A stretch of 64,000 nt of DNA from Symplocastrum torsivum CPER-KK1 (lineage in GTDB: Bacteria; Cyanobacteriota; Cyanobacteriia; Cyanobacteriales; Coleofasciculaceae), in assembly GCA_019358875.1 (NCBI GenBank), contig JAHHIF010000005.1:184665-248664 (forward strand), read 5' to 3'. The notes beneath the pieces were generated by a model. The model saw nothing but the letters and a program-made list of their open reading frames with translations, was not told where the DNA came from and did no database searches. The position numbers were made by a program, and so were the translations under genes. Positions 44,839 through 54,298 of this stretch are shown piece after piece. How positions within the stretch are numbered: position 1 is the first letter of the stretch; each line of letters opens with the position of its first letter.

Positions 44839-46857
44839 TTATTCGCTCACTGCTAAAGCGTGAGTAGCGGCTTTAATCAACTGATAGTAGTGAGGTTTTG
44901 TAACATCAACCTCTTTCGCGTCTTCTCGCCTAGCGCCTAAAAGTCCGATTCGTTGTCCTTTCTGAATCGCTAGAACCTTCCCTTCAGCATTTCTAATTCT
45001 TAACTCACTTAAAGACTCATATAGGCTACAGGTGTAGTGACGCTCATTGTGATAGAACTCCGCTTTCTTGGGTGGCACAGTTGGGGTCAAGACAGAGGTG
45101 GGTAAGCGAATGCCAACTAACTCCAACTCAATGTTTGTGTTACCGTTCCAGGTATTTTCTTTGAGTTTGTAGGCAATATCCACTCGTGACGGGAGGGGGA
45201 AGTATTCGCCCCAGCGCCAAGCAACTGCTGTAATTTTTGTTGGTTGGTTGTCTTGGCTCAGGGTGAGCTTCAGGTGTCCTTTACCAACAATTTTTTGATC
45301 GACTACTTTAACATTAGGTGTCCAGAAAACTGGGTCAGGGTTACCAATACCGCAGGGGTGCAGCACGTCAATTTGTCGGTAGAGGTTGGAAGTAATTTGA
45401 CTAAAGTCAGCCTGTACGTCAATCTCAACTAGCGGTTTGAGGTGTTCGGGTTGTAGGCACGTTCTAGCAAATTCACTAAGAGATTGCCGAAACACGTCCA
45501 AGTTATCGGTGGGTAAGGAGAAACCACCAGCAGCTTGGTGTCCGCCAAATTTTCCTAAGTATTCTTTGCAGAACTGTAGTGCTTCAAAGACATTAAATTC
45601 AGGAATTCCCCGTGCTGAACCCCGGATGTGATTGGCATCTTCCGCTTCGTAGGTGCCGATAAATACGGGGACACCGTAGCGTTCTACGAGTCGGGAGGCG
45701 ACGATACCAATAACACCGTGATGCCAATTGGGTTGAACAATCACTAAGACACGCTGTTGTTGCAAATCTATCTGACTAGCTTCGATGAATGCGATCGCTT
45801 CTTGTTCAATTTGCTCACACAGTTGCTGGCGCTTTTGATTGATTTGCTCACACTGCATCGCACGTTCTAAAGCGATTCCTGGTTCAGTTGTCGTTAGCAG
45901 TTCAATGACAATCTGAGGGTCGGATAAACGACCGATCGCATTAATTCTTGGGCCTAGCTTAAAGCCGATGTCCTCTGGCTTCAAGGCTTTTTGGTCTTCA
46001 CTCACCCCAGCCATCTGGATTAAGGCTTGAACACCTGCAAGTTTAGAGTGAGGTAGTAGCTTTAAGCCTCGCTTTAACCAACGTCGGTTAATCCCATTCA
46101 AGGGAGCTAAATCGGCAATCGTTCCTAGTGTAAAAAGTTCTAAGAGTTGACTCGTTAATCCCGGAAGCTTACCCAGTTCTTGCGCGAGAGACACTGCCAA
46201 AATATAAGCAACACCAACTCCGGCAAGACCTCGATAAGGCGAGAATTCGGGAATCAGTTTTGGGTTGAGAATAGCATCCGCTTCTGGAAGTTCCGGTGGT
46301 AGGTCGTGGTGGTCAGTTACAATCACCATCATTCCTAGTTCTAGCGCTCTTGCGATCGCGTCATGAGCAGAAATCCCGTTATCGACTGTCAGAATCAGCG
46401 CCACGCCTTCCGAGGCGAATTCCTCAACAATTCGGGTATTGATGCCGTAGCCATCTTTCATGCGGCTAGGAATCGCGTAGTCTACATCTGCACCTAACCA
46501 GCGTAGGGCACGAAGTAATAACGCGGTGCTAGTCATGCCATCCGCATCATAGTCACCACAAATCGCGATTTTTTCTTCAGAGGCGATCGCTTCTTTGAGC
46601 ATTTCCACACTGATTGCCAAGTCAGGAAATTCATCCATCGGTGAAGGCATCGCCTGAGATTCTGGATACAAGTACACCTGTGCCTGTTCTGGTGTCTCAA
46701 TTCCCCGATTAATCAGCACCTGACCCAGTAGCGGTAAAAGTCCTGTTGACGAAGCTAGTTGAGTTGCTTGTTCGGCTTTTGGAGACGCAATCTGCCACCG
46801 TTGATTAGGCAAACGTTGATGGCGTCTAGAGGGTTCAGAGTTACGTCTGTCTTGCAC
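44839..46857 (-). CDS. recJ: Single-stranded-DNA-specific exonuclease RecJ
   Basis: A 5'-3' exonuclease for recombination and mismatch/base-excision repair, Mn-dependent. The 672 residues hold the DHH domain with DYDADG (102-107), DNG (159-161) and DHH (182-184). NAIGRLSDPQIV follows, then the DHHA1 domain with GGHQAAGGFSL, an OB-like domain (about 480-575) and a C-terminal extension to 672. E. coli RecJ is 577 aa, and the longer tail is seen in many cyanobacteria. The region 44703-44820 between psb30 and recJ holds inverted AGCTTTCAGC-type repeats. Confidence 0.95.
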   Translation of the reverse strand: MQDRRNSEPSRRHQRLPNQRWQIASPKAEQATQLASSTGLLPLLGQVLINRGIETPEQAQVYLYPESQAMPSPMDEFPDLAISVEMLKEAIASEEKIAICGDYDADGMTSTALLLRALRWLGADVDYAIPSRMKDGYGINTRIVEEFASEGVALILTVDNGISAHDAIARALELGMMVIVTDHHDLPPELPEADAILNPKLIPEFSPYRGLAGVGVAYILAVSLAQELGKLPGLTSQLLELFTLGTIADLAPLNGINRRWLKRGLKLLPHSKLAGVQALIQMAGVSEDQKALKPEDIGFKLGPRINAIGRLSDPQIVIELLTTTEPGIALERAMQCEQINQKRQQLCEQIEQEAIAFIEASQIDLQQQRVLVIVQPNWHHGVIGIVASRLVERYGVPVFIGTYEAEDANHIRGSARGIPEFNVFEALQFCKEYLGKFGGHQAAGGFSLPTDNLDVFRQSLSEFARTCLQPEHLKPLVEIDVQADFSQITSNLYRQIDVLHPCGIGNPDPVFWTPNVKVVDQKIVGKGHLKLTLSQDNQPTKITAVAWRWGEYFPLPSRVDIAYKLKENTWNGNTNIELELVGIRLPTSVLTPTVPPKKAEFYHNERHYTCSLYESLSELRIRNAEGKVLAIQKGQRIGLLGARREDAKEVDVTKPHYYQLIKAATHALAVSE

Positions 46858-46975
46858 GCTTAGTTGAGGAGAGTGATGAGAGAGCTACGCAATAGTCTAC
46901 AGCACTCTAGAGTAGCTTTCTTTTGCTTGCAATATTTTAGAAAACCGACATTGTCTGTAAATGCTCAGGTTCAAG

Positions 46976-47524
46976 TTACCGCAGAGTTTCGGTAAAAGCC
47001 TTAATAGTTTGTTGTCCGCGTTGTGCGTTTCCTGTCGTCAAAAAGTCCAAGATTGCGCCCTGAAATAAGTGAAATAGCGACAAAGCAGTAGTTTTGTCAT
47101 TTGTGAGATTAAATAGAGAATCTACCCATTTTTGACTCTCTTGCTCTAAGAAACGTTGTGTTTCTGAGTCGCCTTGTATGGCACGTTGATTTAGTTCCAT
47201 CGTCAGTTTCAGCAAGCCGTGCATCTCTGGTGAAGTCAAATGCCTCCACATTTCAAGCAGGGGTTGTGCTAGACAATCTGCCCCTTCAAGTGACACGCCT
47301 TGAAATGACCATAATCTTTCGCGCAAGCGAGTCTCCAAAAGACCGATGATTTGTCGCTCTAATTCCTGTTTAGAGCCAAAGTGGTAAACGAGCATTCGTC
47401 CACTAGTCCCTATTCTCTTAGCGATCGCGTTGATACTAGTGTCCAATGCTCCTACTTCGATGGCAACAGCTAGACATCGTTCTAAAAGCTCTTCCTTTTT
47501 CTGAGGCTCAGTGGGTCGGCTCAT
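46976..47524 (-). CDS. TetR-family transcriptional repressor
   Basis: 182 residues with an N-terminal helix-turn-helix: AIEVGALDTSINAIAKRIGT and SGRMLVYHFGSKQELERQII (about 16-55), the TetR/AcrR DNA-binding unit. The C-terminal ligand domain is helical and unrecognised. It starts at the edge of a divergent promoter carrying two palindromic operators (47536-47584), so it most likely represses itself and the membrane protein gene at 47609. The inducer is unknown. Confidence 0.9.
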   Translation of the reverse strand: MSRPTEPQKKEELLERCLAVAIEVGALDTSINAIAKRIGTSGRMLVYHFGSKQELERQIIGLLETRLRERLWSFQGVSLEGADCLAQPLLEMWRHLTSPEMHGLLKLTMELNQRAIQGDSETQRFLEQESQKWVDSLFNLTNDKTTALSLFHLFQGAILDFLTTGNAQRGQQTIKAFTETLR

Positions 47525-47535
47525 GGGTTGACAGT

Positions 47536-47557
47536 TAACGTAACGGCTATTACATTA
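47536..47557. promoter_or_regulatory. Predicted TetR operator 1
   Basis: A 22-bp near-palindrome: half-sites TAACGTAA and TTACATTA around CGGCTA (one mismatch). It is repeated 27 bp downstream as operator 2. It lies between the divergent starts of the TetR gene (47524) and the membrane protein gene, so either promoter can be covered. Confidence 0.75.
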
Positions 47558-47562
47558 ATGAT

Positions 47563-47584
47563 TAGCGTAACGGCTATTACGTTA
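47563..47584. promoter_or_regulatory. Predicted TetR operator 2
   Basis: Half-sites TAGCGTAA and TTACGTTA around the same core CGGCTA, with a single mismatch, 27 bp from operator 1 centre to centre. The 15-base segment CGTAACGGCTATTAC is identical in both. Confidence 0.75.
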
Positions 47585-47608
47585 ACACCGTTCAATAGGG
47601 AAATCACC

Positions 47609-48028
47609 ATGAACACAAAAGACAGAATTGGCTTCGTCTTACTCGGCTTCGTTATCTGGGCAGCAGGAACTTCCGTTTATCGCATGGCTGGTTCGTACTT
47701 CTTTGAAGGTTCTTCTGCTGCATACTGGCTCAACGTGATTGTCACAGGTATTTTGTATTCTGTTGTGTCTTTGGGGCTGATGAAGTGGCGGCGCATTGAG
47801 CAGAAAGATTGGTTGCAAGGTGCAATTTGTATGGCTTTGCCTGGGATGCTGGGTGAAATTCCGATTCTTGCTGGCTTTTCCGAGTTAATGAGCAATATGC
47901 AACCCGAAACAGCAGGGCGGTATGCAGCCTTTTTATTTGGGGGCTATTCGTCATTAATTGGCTTTGCTTGGTTGATGTCCACAAAAGCCAATTTGCGGCT
48001 TGCCTCTGACAAGCAGTTTATAGGCTAA
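47609..48028 (+). CDS. Small membrane protein under TetR control
   Basis: 139 residues from MNTKDRIGFVLLGFVIWAAG. A longer frame from 47528 would translate the operators and is rejected. Four hydrophobic segments: RIGFVLLGFVIWAAGTSVY, YWLNVIVTGILYSVVSLGLM, GAICMALPGMLGEIPILAGF, and AAFLFGGYSSLIGFAWLMST. It resembles the DUF5367 group, without known function. A divergent TetR gene suggests an inducible resistance or stress protein. Confidence 0.78.
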   Translation: MNTKDRIGFVLLGFVIWAAGTSVYRMAGSYFFEGSSAAYWLNVIVTGILYSVVSLGLMKWRRIEQKDWLQGAICMALPGMLGEIPILAGFSELMSNMQPETAGRYAAFLFGGYSSLIGFAWLMSTKANLRLASDKQFIG

Positions 48029-48743
48029 AGAGCAATGAAGAGCGATCGCTAGTGACGCAACTTAACAAGTCCATGAAGCGGACGGTTGAGAGATTTATCT
48101 GTCGCCGCCGCTTATCTTGGTCGTAGGTTTTATGCCGACTCCTTAGACGGAATTGAAATGACTTTAATAAGATGGCTGCTTAAACGGAATTGAAATGACT
48201 TTAATAAGATGACTGTTTTCATTTTTTATTCATAGTTTGATGAGTTAAAGATAACAAAAACAACTAATCATCGTTGCGTTCAATGGTTCCTATAGATAGT
48301 TGCCAGTAGATTGTGGCTCAAAGCCTTGAGAACTAAGACACTAAAAGAATACTTATTGATACCATTTAATATTTTATTTAACTTTGACTAGTCCATAGGC
48401 GCAATTCAATCGTTAGGGATGGTAAGCTAATTTCAAGTTGCAAATCAATAAACAAAACGTCATCGCGAACGAAGCAAGCCAATCTTCAAGGTTGAGCGCT
48501 CCGCTCCTAATGGCGCATGAGAGGAACTCTGCACCAAAAACTAGGCTCCAATTAAATCCTGATTTAAGCAACTCTAATGTTAGCGAAATTGTCAAGAGGA
48601 TAGCCGCTATTTTCTATAAACCTGAAGGTTGATTAATAATAGCGACCAACTTTAAGAGAGTTTAGTTAAGACTTTCAACTTCCAAGAACATAACCATTTG
48701 TTAGTAGCCCTACAGAACATAGGATTAGCTGCAAGGAGATTTT
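48029..48743. other. Intergenic stretch upstream of cmpA
   Basis: Contains two 37-bp tandem repeats (listed separately) and a degenerate copy of the cyanobacterial GCGAACGAAGCAAGCCAAT repeat type at about 48460. The cmp promoter and any LysR-type CmpR site should lie here. I could not find an unambiguous TTA-N7/8-TAA pair. No gene seen. Confidence 0.4.
48147..48211. repeat. Two tandem 37-bp units
   Basis: Two copies of a 28-base identical block (starting ACGGAATTGAAATGACTTTA) at 48147-48174 and 48184-48211, spaced so that the period is 37 bp. The flanking CTTA(G/A) is also repeated. The GAATTGAAA core recalls CRISPR repeat ends, but there are only two units and no distinct spacers. Confidence 0.6.
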
Positions 48744-50087
48744 ATGAGTAATTTTTCGCGACGGAGATTTTTATTAACGGCTGGTGCAACGGCGGCGAGT
48801 TCTGTATTCCTTAAAGGCTGTTTGGGAAACCCACCTTCTCCTGCGGCACTATCGCCGAAAGCAGAAGCCATTGAACTGAGTCCAGAACAGGTACCGGAAA
48901 CGTCAACAGTCAAGCTTGGGTATATCCCCATTGTCGAGGCGGCAGCGCTGGTGATTGCTCAAGAAAAAGGCTTTTTTGCCAAGTACGGCATGACCGACGT
49001 TAAGTTGGCAAAGCAAGCAAGCTGGGCATCAGCACGGGACAATGTGACGATTGGTTCAGCAAATGGTGGTATTGATGGTGGTCAGTGGCAGATGCCGATG
49101 CCTCATCTAATTAGTGAAGGCATAATCACCAACGGGCGAAAAATTCCCATGTATGTTTTAGCTCAGTTGAATACGCAGGGGAATGGAATTGCGATCGCTC
49201 GTATGCACAAAGGCAAAGGACTGGGTTTAGACATTTCCGGTGCTGCCGACTACATCAAAGGGTTTCAACAAGCCAACGGTAGGAAATTTAAAGCCGCACA
49301 CACCTTTCCCCAAGTGAACCAAGACCTCTGGATTCGCTATTGGTTCGCCGCAGGTGGTGTTGATCCAGATAATGATATCGACCTGTTGGCAGTGCCATCT
49401 GCTGAAACGGTGCAAGGGATGCGGAACGGTTCGATGGATGCCTTCAGTACAGGTGACCCCTGGCCCTATCGTATCGTTGCCGATGATATTGGTCACATGG
49501 CAGCAGTTTCTGGTCAAATCTGGAGATTCCACCCAGAGGAATATTTAAGCATCAGAGCTGACTGGGTAGACAAGAATCCCAAAGCAACCAAAGCCGTCTT
49601 AAAAGCATTAATGGAAGCGCAGCAGTGGTGCGATCAAGCCAAGAACCGAGAGGAGTTGGTTCAAATTGTCTCCCAGCGAAACTTTTTCAACGTGCCTATA
49701 AGGATTCTCCAACCCCCATATGCCGGGAAGTATGCGATGGGTGATGGCAAAGCAGACGTTGGTGACTTCAAGATGGGGCCGATGTATTGGAAAGACGATA
49801 TCGGTAGCGTGTCCTACCCCTATAAGAGCCACGATTTATGGTTTTTAACCGAAAGTATGCGCTGGGGTTTCCACAAAGGAAAGATTAACGATATTGATCA
49901 AGCCAAGCAGATTATCGATCGCGTCAACCGCGAAGACTTATGGCGAGAAGCGGCGAAAGAGGCAGGTTTTAATTCTGAGATTCCCCAAAGTACATCACGA
50001 GGTGTTGAGAGATTTTTTGATGGAAAAGAATTTGACCCAGAAAATCCAGAGGCTTACCTCAATAGCCTTGCGATTAAGAGAGTTTAG
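48744..50087 (+). CDS. cmpA: Bicarbonate ABC transporter substrate-binding lipoprotein
   Basis: Periplasm-facing receptor of the high-affinity HCO3- transporter. The 447 residues begin with a Tat-like SRRRFLL and a lipobox LKGC (23-26), then the NrtA/CmpA two-lobe fold ([55 protein letters not shown]). The fourth position of the HPEE loop (263-266) is Glu266, where nitrate-binding NrtA has Lys. This, together with GGQWQMPMP and FSTGDPWP, favours CmpA over NrtA. No nirA or narB genes are near. First of four genes, with a GAAGGAGA-like site upstream. Confidence 0.9.
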   Translation: MSNFSRRRFLLTAGATAASSVFLKGCLGNPPSPAALSPKAEAIELSPEQVPETSTVKLGYIPIVEAAALVIAQEKGFFAKYGMTDVKLAKQASWASARDNVTIGSANGGIDGGQWQMPMPHLISEGIITNGRKIPMYVLAQLNTQGNGIAIARMHKGKGLGLDISGAADYIKGFQQANGRKFKAAHTFPQVNQDLWIRYWFAAGGVDPDNDIDLLAVPSAETVQGMRNGSMDAFSTGDPWPYRIVADDIGHMAAVSGQIWRFHPEEYLSIRADWVDKNPKATKAVLKALMEAQQWCDQAKNREELVQIVSQRNFFNVPIRILQPPYAGKYAMGDGKADVGDFKMGPMYWKDDIGSVSYPYKSHDLWFLTESMRWGFHKGKINDIDQAKQIIDRVNREDLWREAAKEAGFNSEIPQSTSRGVERFFDGKEFDPENPEAYLNSLAIKRV

Positions 50088-50148
50088 GTAAAGTCACGCA
50101 TTCACAGGTTCAAACGTCAAAACTAAAAGCAACATAGAGGAAAGGAAA

Positions 50149-50997
50149 ATGACTGTCAACACAATCAACCGCAATTCAAGAGCTAGTTCAACCAACGCAA
50201 TCCAGACTTTCTGGAAAAAGCAATCTAAGGATATTTTGCCTCCTGTATTGGGCGTTCTAGGGTTCTTAACTGTATGGCAAATATTTTCCTGGTCTGGATT
50301 GACAAGACTGCCAGGGCCACTCAGTGTTTGGACAGATCAACGGACAAGAGAACTACTTTTGTATCCCTTTTATGATAAAGGCGGTATTGACAAAGGTCTG
50401 TTTTGGCAGACTATGGCAAGCTTGGGTCGGGTTGCCCAAGGCTACTCATTAGCGGCAATTGTCGGGATTGCTACAGGCATTTTTGTGGGAACGAATCCAC
50501 TGATTAATAAAGCTTTAGACCCAGTTTTTCAGTTCCTGCGAATGGTAGCGCCTTTAGCTTGGGTTCCGATTGCTCTGGTCGCCTTGCAACAAAACCAGCC
50601 CGCTGCTATTTTCGTAATTTTTATTACCTCAGTCTGGCCGATTTTAATCAACACGACTGAGGGCGTGAAGCAAATCCCCGACGATTACAACAACGTCGCC
50701 AAAGTTTTACAGCTTTCACGCAAGGAATACTACTTGAACATTCTATTTCCCTCTGCTCTTCCCTACATCTTTACAGGATTGAAAATCGCGATTGGATTGG
50801 CATGGTTGGCAATTATTGCAGCAGAAATCGTGATGTCAGGTATTGTCGGAATTGGTTTCTTCATCTGGGATGCCTATCAACAGAACTATGTCAGTGAAAT
50901 TATCTTGGCTGTTGCCTATATCGGTGCAGTAGGCTTGCTTCTAGACCGAGCCATGGGGTACTTGCAGTCCAGGATTGTTCCACAGGAAAAGAAGTAG
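50149..50997 (+). CDS. cmpB: Bicarbonate ABC transporter permease
   Basis: The inner-membrane channel of the transporter, 282 residues, homologous to NrtB. About six hydrophobic helices (LPPVLGVLGFLTVWQIFSWS; IVGIATGIFVGTNPL; FLRMVAPLAWVPIALVALQQ; IGLAWLAIIAAEIVMSGIVG; IILAVAYIGAVGLLLDRAM) and the coupling region NNVAKVLQLSRKEYYLNILF, then PSALPYIFTGLK. A ribosome site AGGAAAGGAAA precedes the ATG. It lies 61 bp after cmpA. Confidence 0.93.
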   Translation: MTVNTINRNSRASSTNAIQTFWKKQSKDILPPVLGVLGFLTVWQIFSWSGLTRLPGPLSVWTDQRTRELLLYPFYDKGGIDKGLFWQTMASLGRVAQGYSLAAIVGIATGIFVGTNPLINKALDPVFQFLRMVAPLAWVPIALVALQQNQPAAIFVIFITSVWPILINTTEGVKQIPDDYNNVAKVLQLSRKEYYLNILFPSALPYIFTGLKIAIGLAWLAIIAAEIVMSGIVGIGFFIWDAYQQNYVSEIILAVAYIGAVGLLLDRAMGYLQSRIVPQEKK

Positions 50998-51052
50998 TGA
51001 TTAGTTATGTGTTGTTAGTTATGTGTTGTTAGTTGTTTCTGATCACCAACAA

Positions 51053-51101
51053 ATAACTAATAACTAATAACTAATAACTAATAACTAATAACTAATAACT
51101 A
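51053..51101. repeat. Seven perfect ATAACTA heptamers
   Basis: A seven-copy perfect tandem repeat in the cmpB-cmpC spacer (STRR). The whole spacer is dominated by related heptamers (TTAGTTATGTGTTG etc. at 51000-51030). It breaks the tight operon spacing but contains no terminator. Confidence 0.9.
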
Positions 51102-51146
51102 ATAAAAACTAACCAATGACCAATGACTGATAAGGACTAAGGACTA

Positions 51147-53153
51147 ATGAGTATTTTTGTTGCTGTTGACCAAGTTGATAAAGTTTTTTCGTTAGCTGGT
51201 GGTGGGGAATACGTTGCCTTAAAAGGGATTGACCTACACATTAAAAAAGGAGAGTTTATCTCGTTCATCGGTCACTCCGGCTGCGGTAAGTCAACCCTGT
51301 TGAACATGATTGCTGGTTTAGATTTGCCGAGTGATGGGATAGTTACCCTGGAAGGGCAAAAAGTTAAACAGCCAGGGCCAGACAAGATGGTGGTGTTCCA
51401 GAATTATTCTCTGTTGCCTTGGCGGACAGTACGGCAAAATATTGCCTTAGCTGTTGACTCGGTGATGAAGGATTTGCCTGCTGCTGAGCGCAAAGCAATT
51501 GTAGAGCGACACATTGATATGGTTGGGTTACGCCCTCATGCGGACAAACAGCCTACGATGCTATCGGGTGGACAAAAACAACGGGTTGCGATCGCACGCG
51601 CCCTTGCCATCCGTCCCAAATTGCTGCTCCTTGATGAACCCTTTGGCGCGTTGGATGCTCTCACACGAGGCAACCTCCAAGAGCAGTTAATGAAAATCTG
51701 CGAAGAAAACGAAGTCACGGCAATCATGGTTACCCATGATGTCGATGAAGCGGTGCTGCTGTCTGACCGAATTGTCATGCTTACCAACGGACCGGGTTCC
51801 AAAATTGGTCAGATTTTAGAGGTGGACATCCCCCGACCTCGCAAGCGGATGGAAGTGGTGGAACATCCTAGCTACTACAGCTTGCGGAGTGAGATGATTT
51901 ACTTCCTCAACCAGCAGAAGCGGATTAAGAAAATTCGGGCGAGAAAAACAGCCGTGGTTGCGCGTCATGGTTTGGAAAAAGTCAACCTCGACATTGGTTT
52001 TGTCCCACTAACGGCTTGTGCTCCTCTAGCGGTTGCCAAAGAAAAAGGCTTCTTCCAGAAACACGGTTTAGATGAAGTCAACCTCGTGCGCGAAACGAGT
52101 TGGCGCGGCATTATGGATGGCATCAGTGGCGGGTATTTAGATGCGGCTCAAATGCCATCGGGGATGCCTCTGTGGATTACCCTAGGCGGAAATGACAACC
52201 GACCCTTGCCCGTTGTCAGTGCATTGACCATGACTCGCAACGGCAATGGCATCACCCTGGATAAACGCTTTTATGACCAAGGGGTACGCACCCTAGCAGA
52301 TTTCAAGAAAATGCTGCTCGACTCCCCGGAACGCCAGCACCGGATGGGGTTAGTGCATCCTTCCTCAATGCACAATCTGCTGCTGCGTTACTGGTTAGCG
52401 AGTGGTGGCATCGACCCCGATTACGATTTGTCGCTTCAGAGCATCCCTCCAGCGCAAATGGTCGTCGATTTGCAAGGGGGAACCATTGATGGTTTCTGTG
52501 TTGGGGAACCCTGGAACACGCGGGCGGCAATGCAAGGGATTGGTTTTACTGTTGCCACAGACTTGGAGATTTGGCCCGGACATCCAGGAAAAGTGCTTGG
52601 TGTTCGCGAAGACTGGGCAAACGCTTATCCCAACACCCACATTGCCTTAGTCAAAGCGTTGCTAGAGGCATCTCAGTATTGTACTGACCGTGCTAACGAA
52701 CTAGAGGTGCGTCAGATTGTTGCCCAGCGGGAGTACGTGAATACAGATATTGCTTACATCCACCTCGGCAACCCCGATGAAGCATTCTGTAGTCTCGATC
52801 AACCCATGCGAGAGTTTGCCCATCACCTGTTCTTTGGGGATGGCGTGAATCGTCCCAGTCGGACTGAACACCTTTGGCACATGACTCAGTTGGCACGTTG
52901 GGGCCACACGCCCTTCCCTCGAAACTGGGTGGAAATCATGGAACGGGTGTGCCGGGTAAGCGTGTTCAGCACCGCCGCACGAGAACTGGGTCTGTTGGAT
53001 GTGAAATATACCAGTGGCGCGATCGCGATGTTTGATGGCACCACGTTCACTGCTGACGACCCGATTGGTTATCTCAACAATTTGAAGATTAAACGCGATT
53101 TCAGCATTGCGGAAGTCATCCTCGATTTACCACGTCCTACGGTCGCTGCTTAG
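51147..53153 (+). CDS. cmpC: Bicarbonate ABC transporter ATPase with receptor-like domain
   Basis: A 668-residue two-part protein peculiar to this transporter family. The N-terminal ATPase (1-260) has Walker A GHSGCGKST, signature LSGGQKQRVAIARALA and Walker B LLLLDEP. The C-terminal half (about 275-665) is homologous to CmpA/NrtA (LDIGFVPLTACAPLAVAKEK; GGIDPDYDLSLQSIPPAQMV; FCVGEPWNTRAAM; WPGHPGKVLGVRED). In the family the receptor-like domain is thought to regulate transport by binding substrate in the cytosol. Whether it binds nitrate or bicarbonate cannot be settled here. Pairs with CmpD. Confidence 0.93.
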   Translation: MSIFVAVDQVDKVFSLAGGGEYVALKGIDLHIKKGEFISFIGHSGCGKSTLLNMIAGLDLPSDGIVTLEGQKVKQPGPDKMVVFQNYSLLPWRTVRQNIALAVDSVMKDLPAAERKAIVERHIDMVGLRPHADKQPTMLSGGQKQRVAIARALAIRPKLLLLDEPFGALDALTRGNLQEQLMKICEENEVTAIMVTHDVDEAVLLSDRIVMLTNGPGSKIGQILEVDIPRPRKRMEVVEHPSYYSLRSEMIYFLNQQKRIKKIRARKTAVVARHGLEKVNLDIGFVPLTACAPLAVAKEKGFFQKHGLDEVNLVRETSWRGIMDGISGGYLDAAQMPSGMPLWITLGGNDNRPLPVVSALTMTRNGNGITLDKRFYDQGVRTLADFKKMLLDSPERQHRMGLVHPSSMHNLLLRYWLASGGIDPDYDLSLQSIPPAQMVVDLQGGTIDGFCVGEPWNTRAAMQGIGFTVATDLEIWPGHPGKVLGVREDWANAYPNTHIALVKALLEASQYCTDRANELEVRQIVAQREYVNTDIAYIHLGNPDEAFCSLDQPMREFAHHLFFGDGVNRPSRTEHLWHMTQLARWGHTPFPRNWVEIMERVCRVSVFSTAARELGLLDVKYTSGAIAMFDGTTFTADDPIGYLNNLKIKRDFSIAEVILDLPRPTVAA

Positions 53154-53292
53154 TCATTAGTTTGTTGTTTGTTATAGCAGTAGCTACTTAGGTTAGGACA
53201 TTAACGGGAGCTTGCGTTCCTTCGCTAGAGCCTAATTGACTGAAAGCTGACCGCTGAAAGCTGAGTGCTGATTGCTATATTTGCCCTTTACT

Positions 53293-53348
53293 AACAACCA
53301 ACAACCAACAACCGATAATCAATAACCACCAACTAATAACCAACAACT
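53293..53348. repeat. Degenerate heptamer repeat (AACAACC family)
   Basis: Eight consecutive heptamers (three AACAACC, then GATAATC, AATAACC, ACCAACT, AATAACC, AACAACT) end just before the cmpD start. STRR-type, as in the other cmp spacer. Upstream, 53243-53275 also holds AGCTGA/GAAAGCTGA tandem units. Confidence 0.85.
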
Positions 53349-53354
53349 AAACCA

Positions 53355-54212
53355 ATGGTTAACCGTCTAGCCTTTACCAATAGCCAGACTTCCACTGCCC
53401 GACAGCCAATGACAACTACAGTTAAGCCCGAATCATTCCTAACAATCGAAAACGTTTCTAAGGTCTATCCAACGAAGAAGGGCCCGTACCCGGTACTCCA
53501 AGACGTTAACCTGACGGTAGAAGAAGGCGAGTTTATCTGCGTTATCGGTCACTCTGGCTGCGGCAAATCGACCCTGCTGAACATGGTGTCGGGTTTCGCC
53601 TTTCCTACCACCGGAGAAGTGCGCGTGCAAGGGAAGCCCATCACCAAGCCAGGGCCAGACCGCATGGTTGTGTTCCAAAACTACGCGCTACTGCCTTGGC
53701 GGACAGCGTTTGAAAATATCTACATAGCTGTTCACGCCGTTCACCCCAACAAGTCGCAGGCCCAAAAAAGAGCGATTGTGCGGGAACATCTCGCGATGGT
53801 GGGTTTGTCGGAGGCGGCTGATAAAAAGCCACCGCAAATGTCCGGTGGGATGAGACAGCGGGTTTCTATCGCCAGGGCTTTGGCGGTTCGTCCCCAAGTC
53901 TTGATTTTGGATGAACCTTTCGGTGCTTTGGATGCCATCACCAAGGAAGAGTTACAGGAAGAACTGCTGAAAATCTGGAACGACCACCGCTGCACGGTTC
54001 TAATGATTACCCACGATATTGATGAAGCACTATTTTTAGCCGATCGCTTGGTAATGATGACCAATGGTCCAGCAGCAAATATCGGTGAGATTATGGACAT
54101 TCCTTTCCCGCGTCCCCGCGATCGCGCCCTCATTATGGAAGACCCAGAATACTACAGATTGCGTAATCACGCCCTAGACTACCTCTTCCACCGCTTCGCT
54201 CACGACGAGTAA
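53355..54212 (+). CDS. cmpD: Bicarbonate ABC transporter ATP-binding protein
   Basis: The second ATPase of the transporter, 285 residues. Walker A GHSGCGKST, signature MSGGMRQRVSIARALA, Walker B LILDEPFGALD, switch MITHDIDEALFL, and the family tail EIMDIPFPRPRDRALIMEDP with a Tyr-rich continuation. An ATG at 53409 (MTTTVKPESF) could be the start instead, since the first 18 residues are poorly conserved. It ends the cmp operon; a 13-pair hairpin follows at 54256. Confidence 0.93.
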   Translation: MVNRLAFTNSQTSTARQPMTTTVKPESFLTIENVSKVYPTKKGPYPVLQDVNLTVEEGEFICVIGHSGCGKSTLLNMVSGFAFPTTGEVRVQGKPITKPGPDRMVVFQNYALLPWRTAFENIYIAVHAVHPNKSQAQKRAIVREHLAMVGLSEAADKKPPQMSGGMRQRVSIARALAVRPQVLILDEPFGALDAITKEELQEELLKIWNDHRCTVLMITHDIDEALFLADRLVMMTNGPAANIGEIMDIPFPRPRDRALIMEDPEYYRLRNHALDYLFHRFAHDE

Positions 54213-54255
54213 ATTAGGAATGGGTTTAGACCATCAAAACAGAAAATTTCTTTTG

Positions 54256-54284
54256 GTAGAGACGTTCCACCGGAACGTCTCTAC
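54256..54284. terminator. Perfect 13-pair hairpin after cmpD
   Basis: GTAGAGACGTTCC-ACC-GGAACGTCTCTAC forms a perfect stem with a three-base loop. It lies between cmpD and the gene at 54299. To my knowledge near-identical GTAGAGACGTTCC palindromes are frequent in cyanobacterial genomes, so it may be a repeat as well as a transcription end. It lies just upstream of the next start and has no T-run. Confidence 0.6.
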
Positions 54285-54298
54285 ATAGATGCAAGGTA

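Noticed and set aside
47528..47608. N-terminal extension of the DUF5367-like gene
   Set aside because: It would translate the two operators; the ATG at 47609 matches the hydrophobic start of the protein.
48147..48211. CRISPR array
   Set aside because: Only two copies with the same intervening bases, no distinct spacers and no cas genes in the window.
48744..54212. Nitrate transporter nrtABCD
   Set aside because: The substrate receptor has Glu instead of Lys in the HPEx loop and resembles CmpA; no nitrate or nitrite reductase genes nearby.
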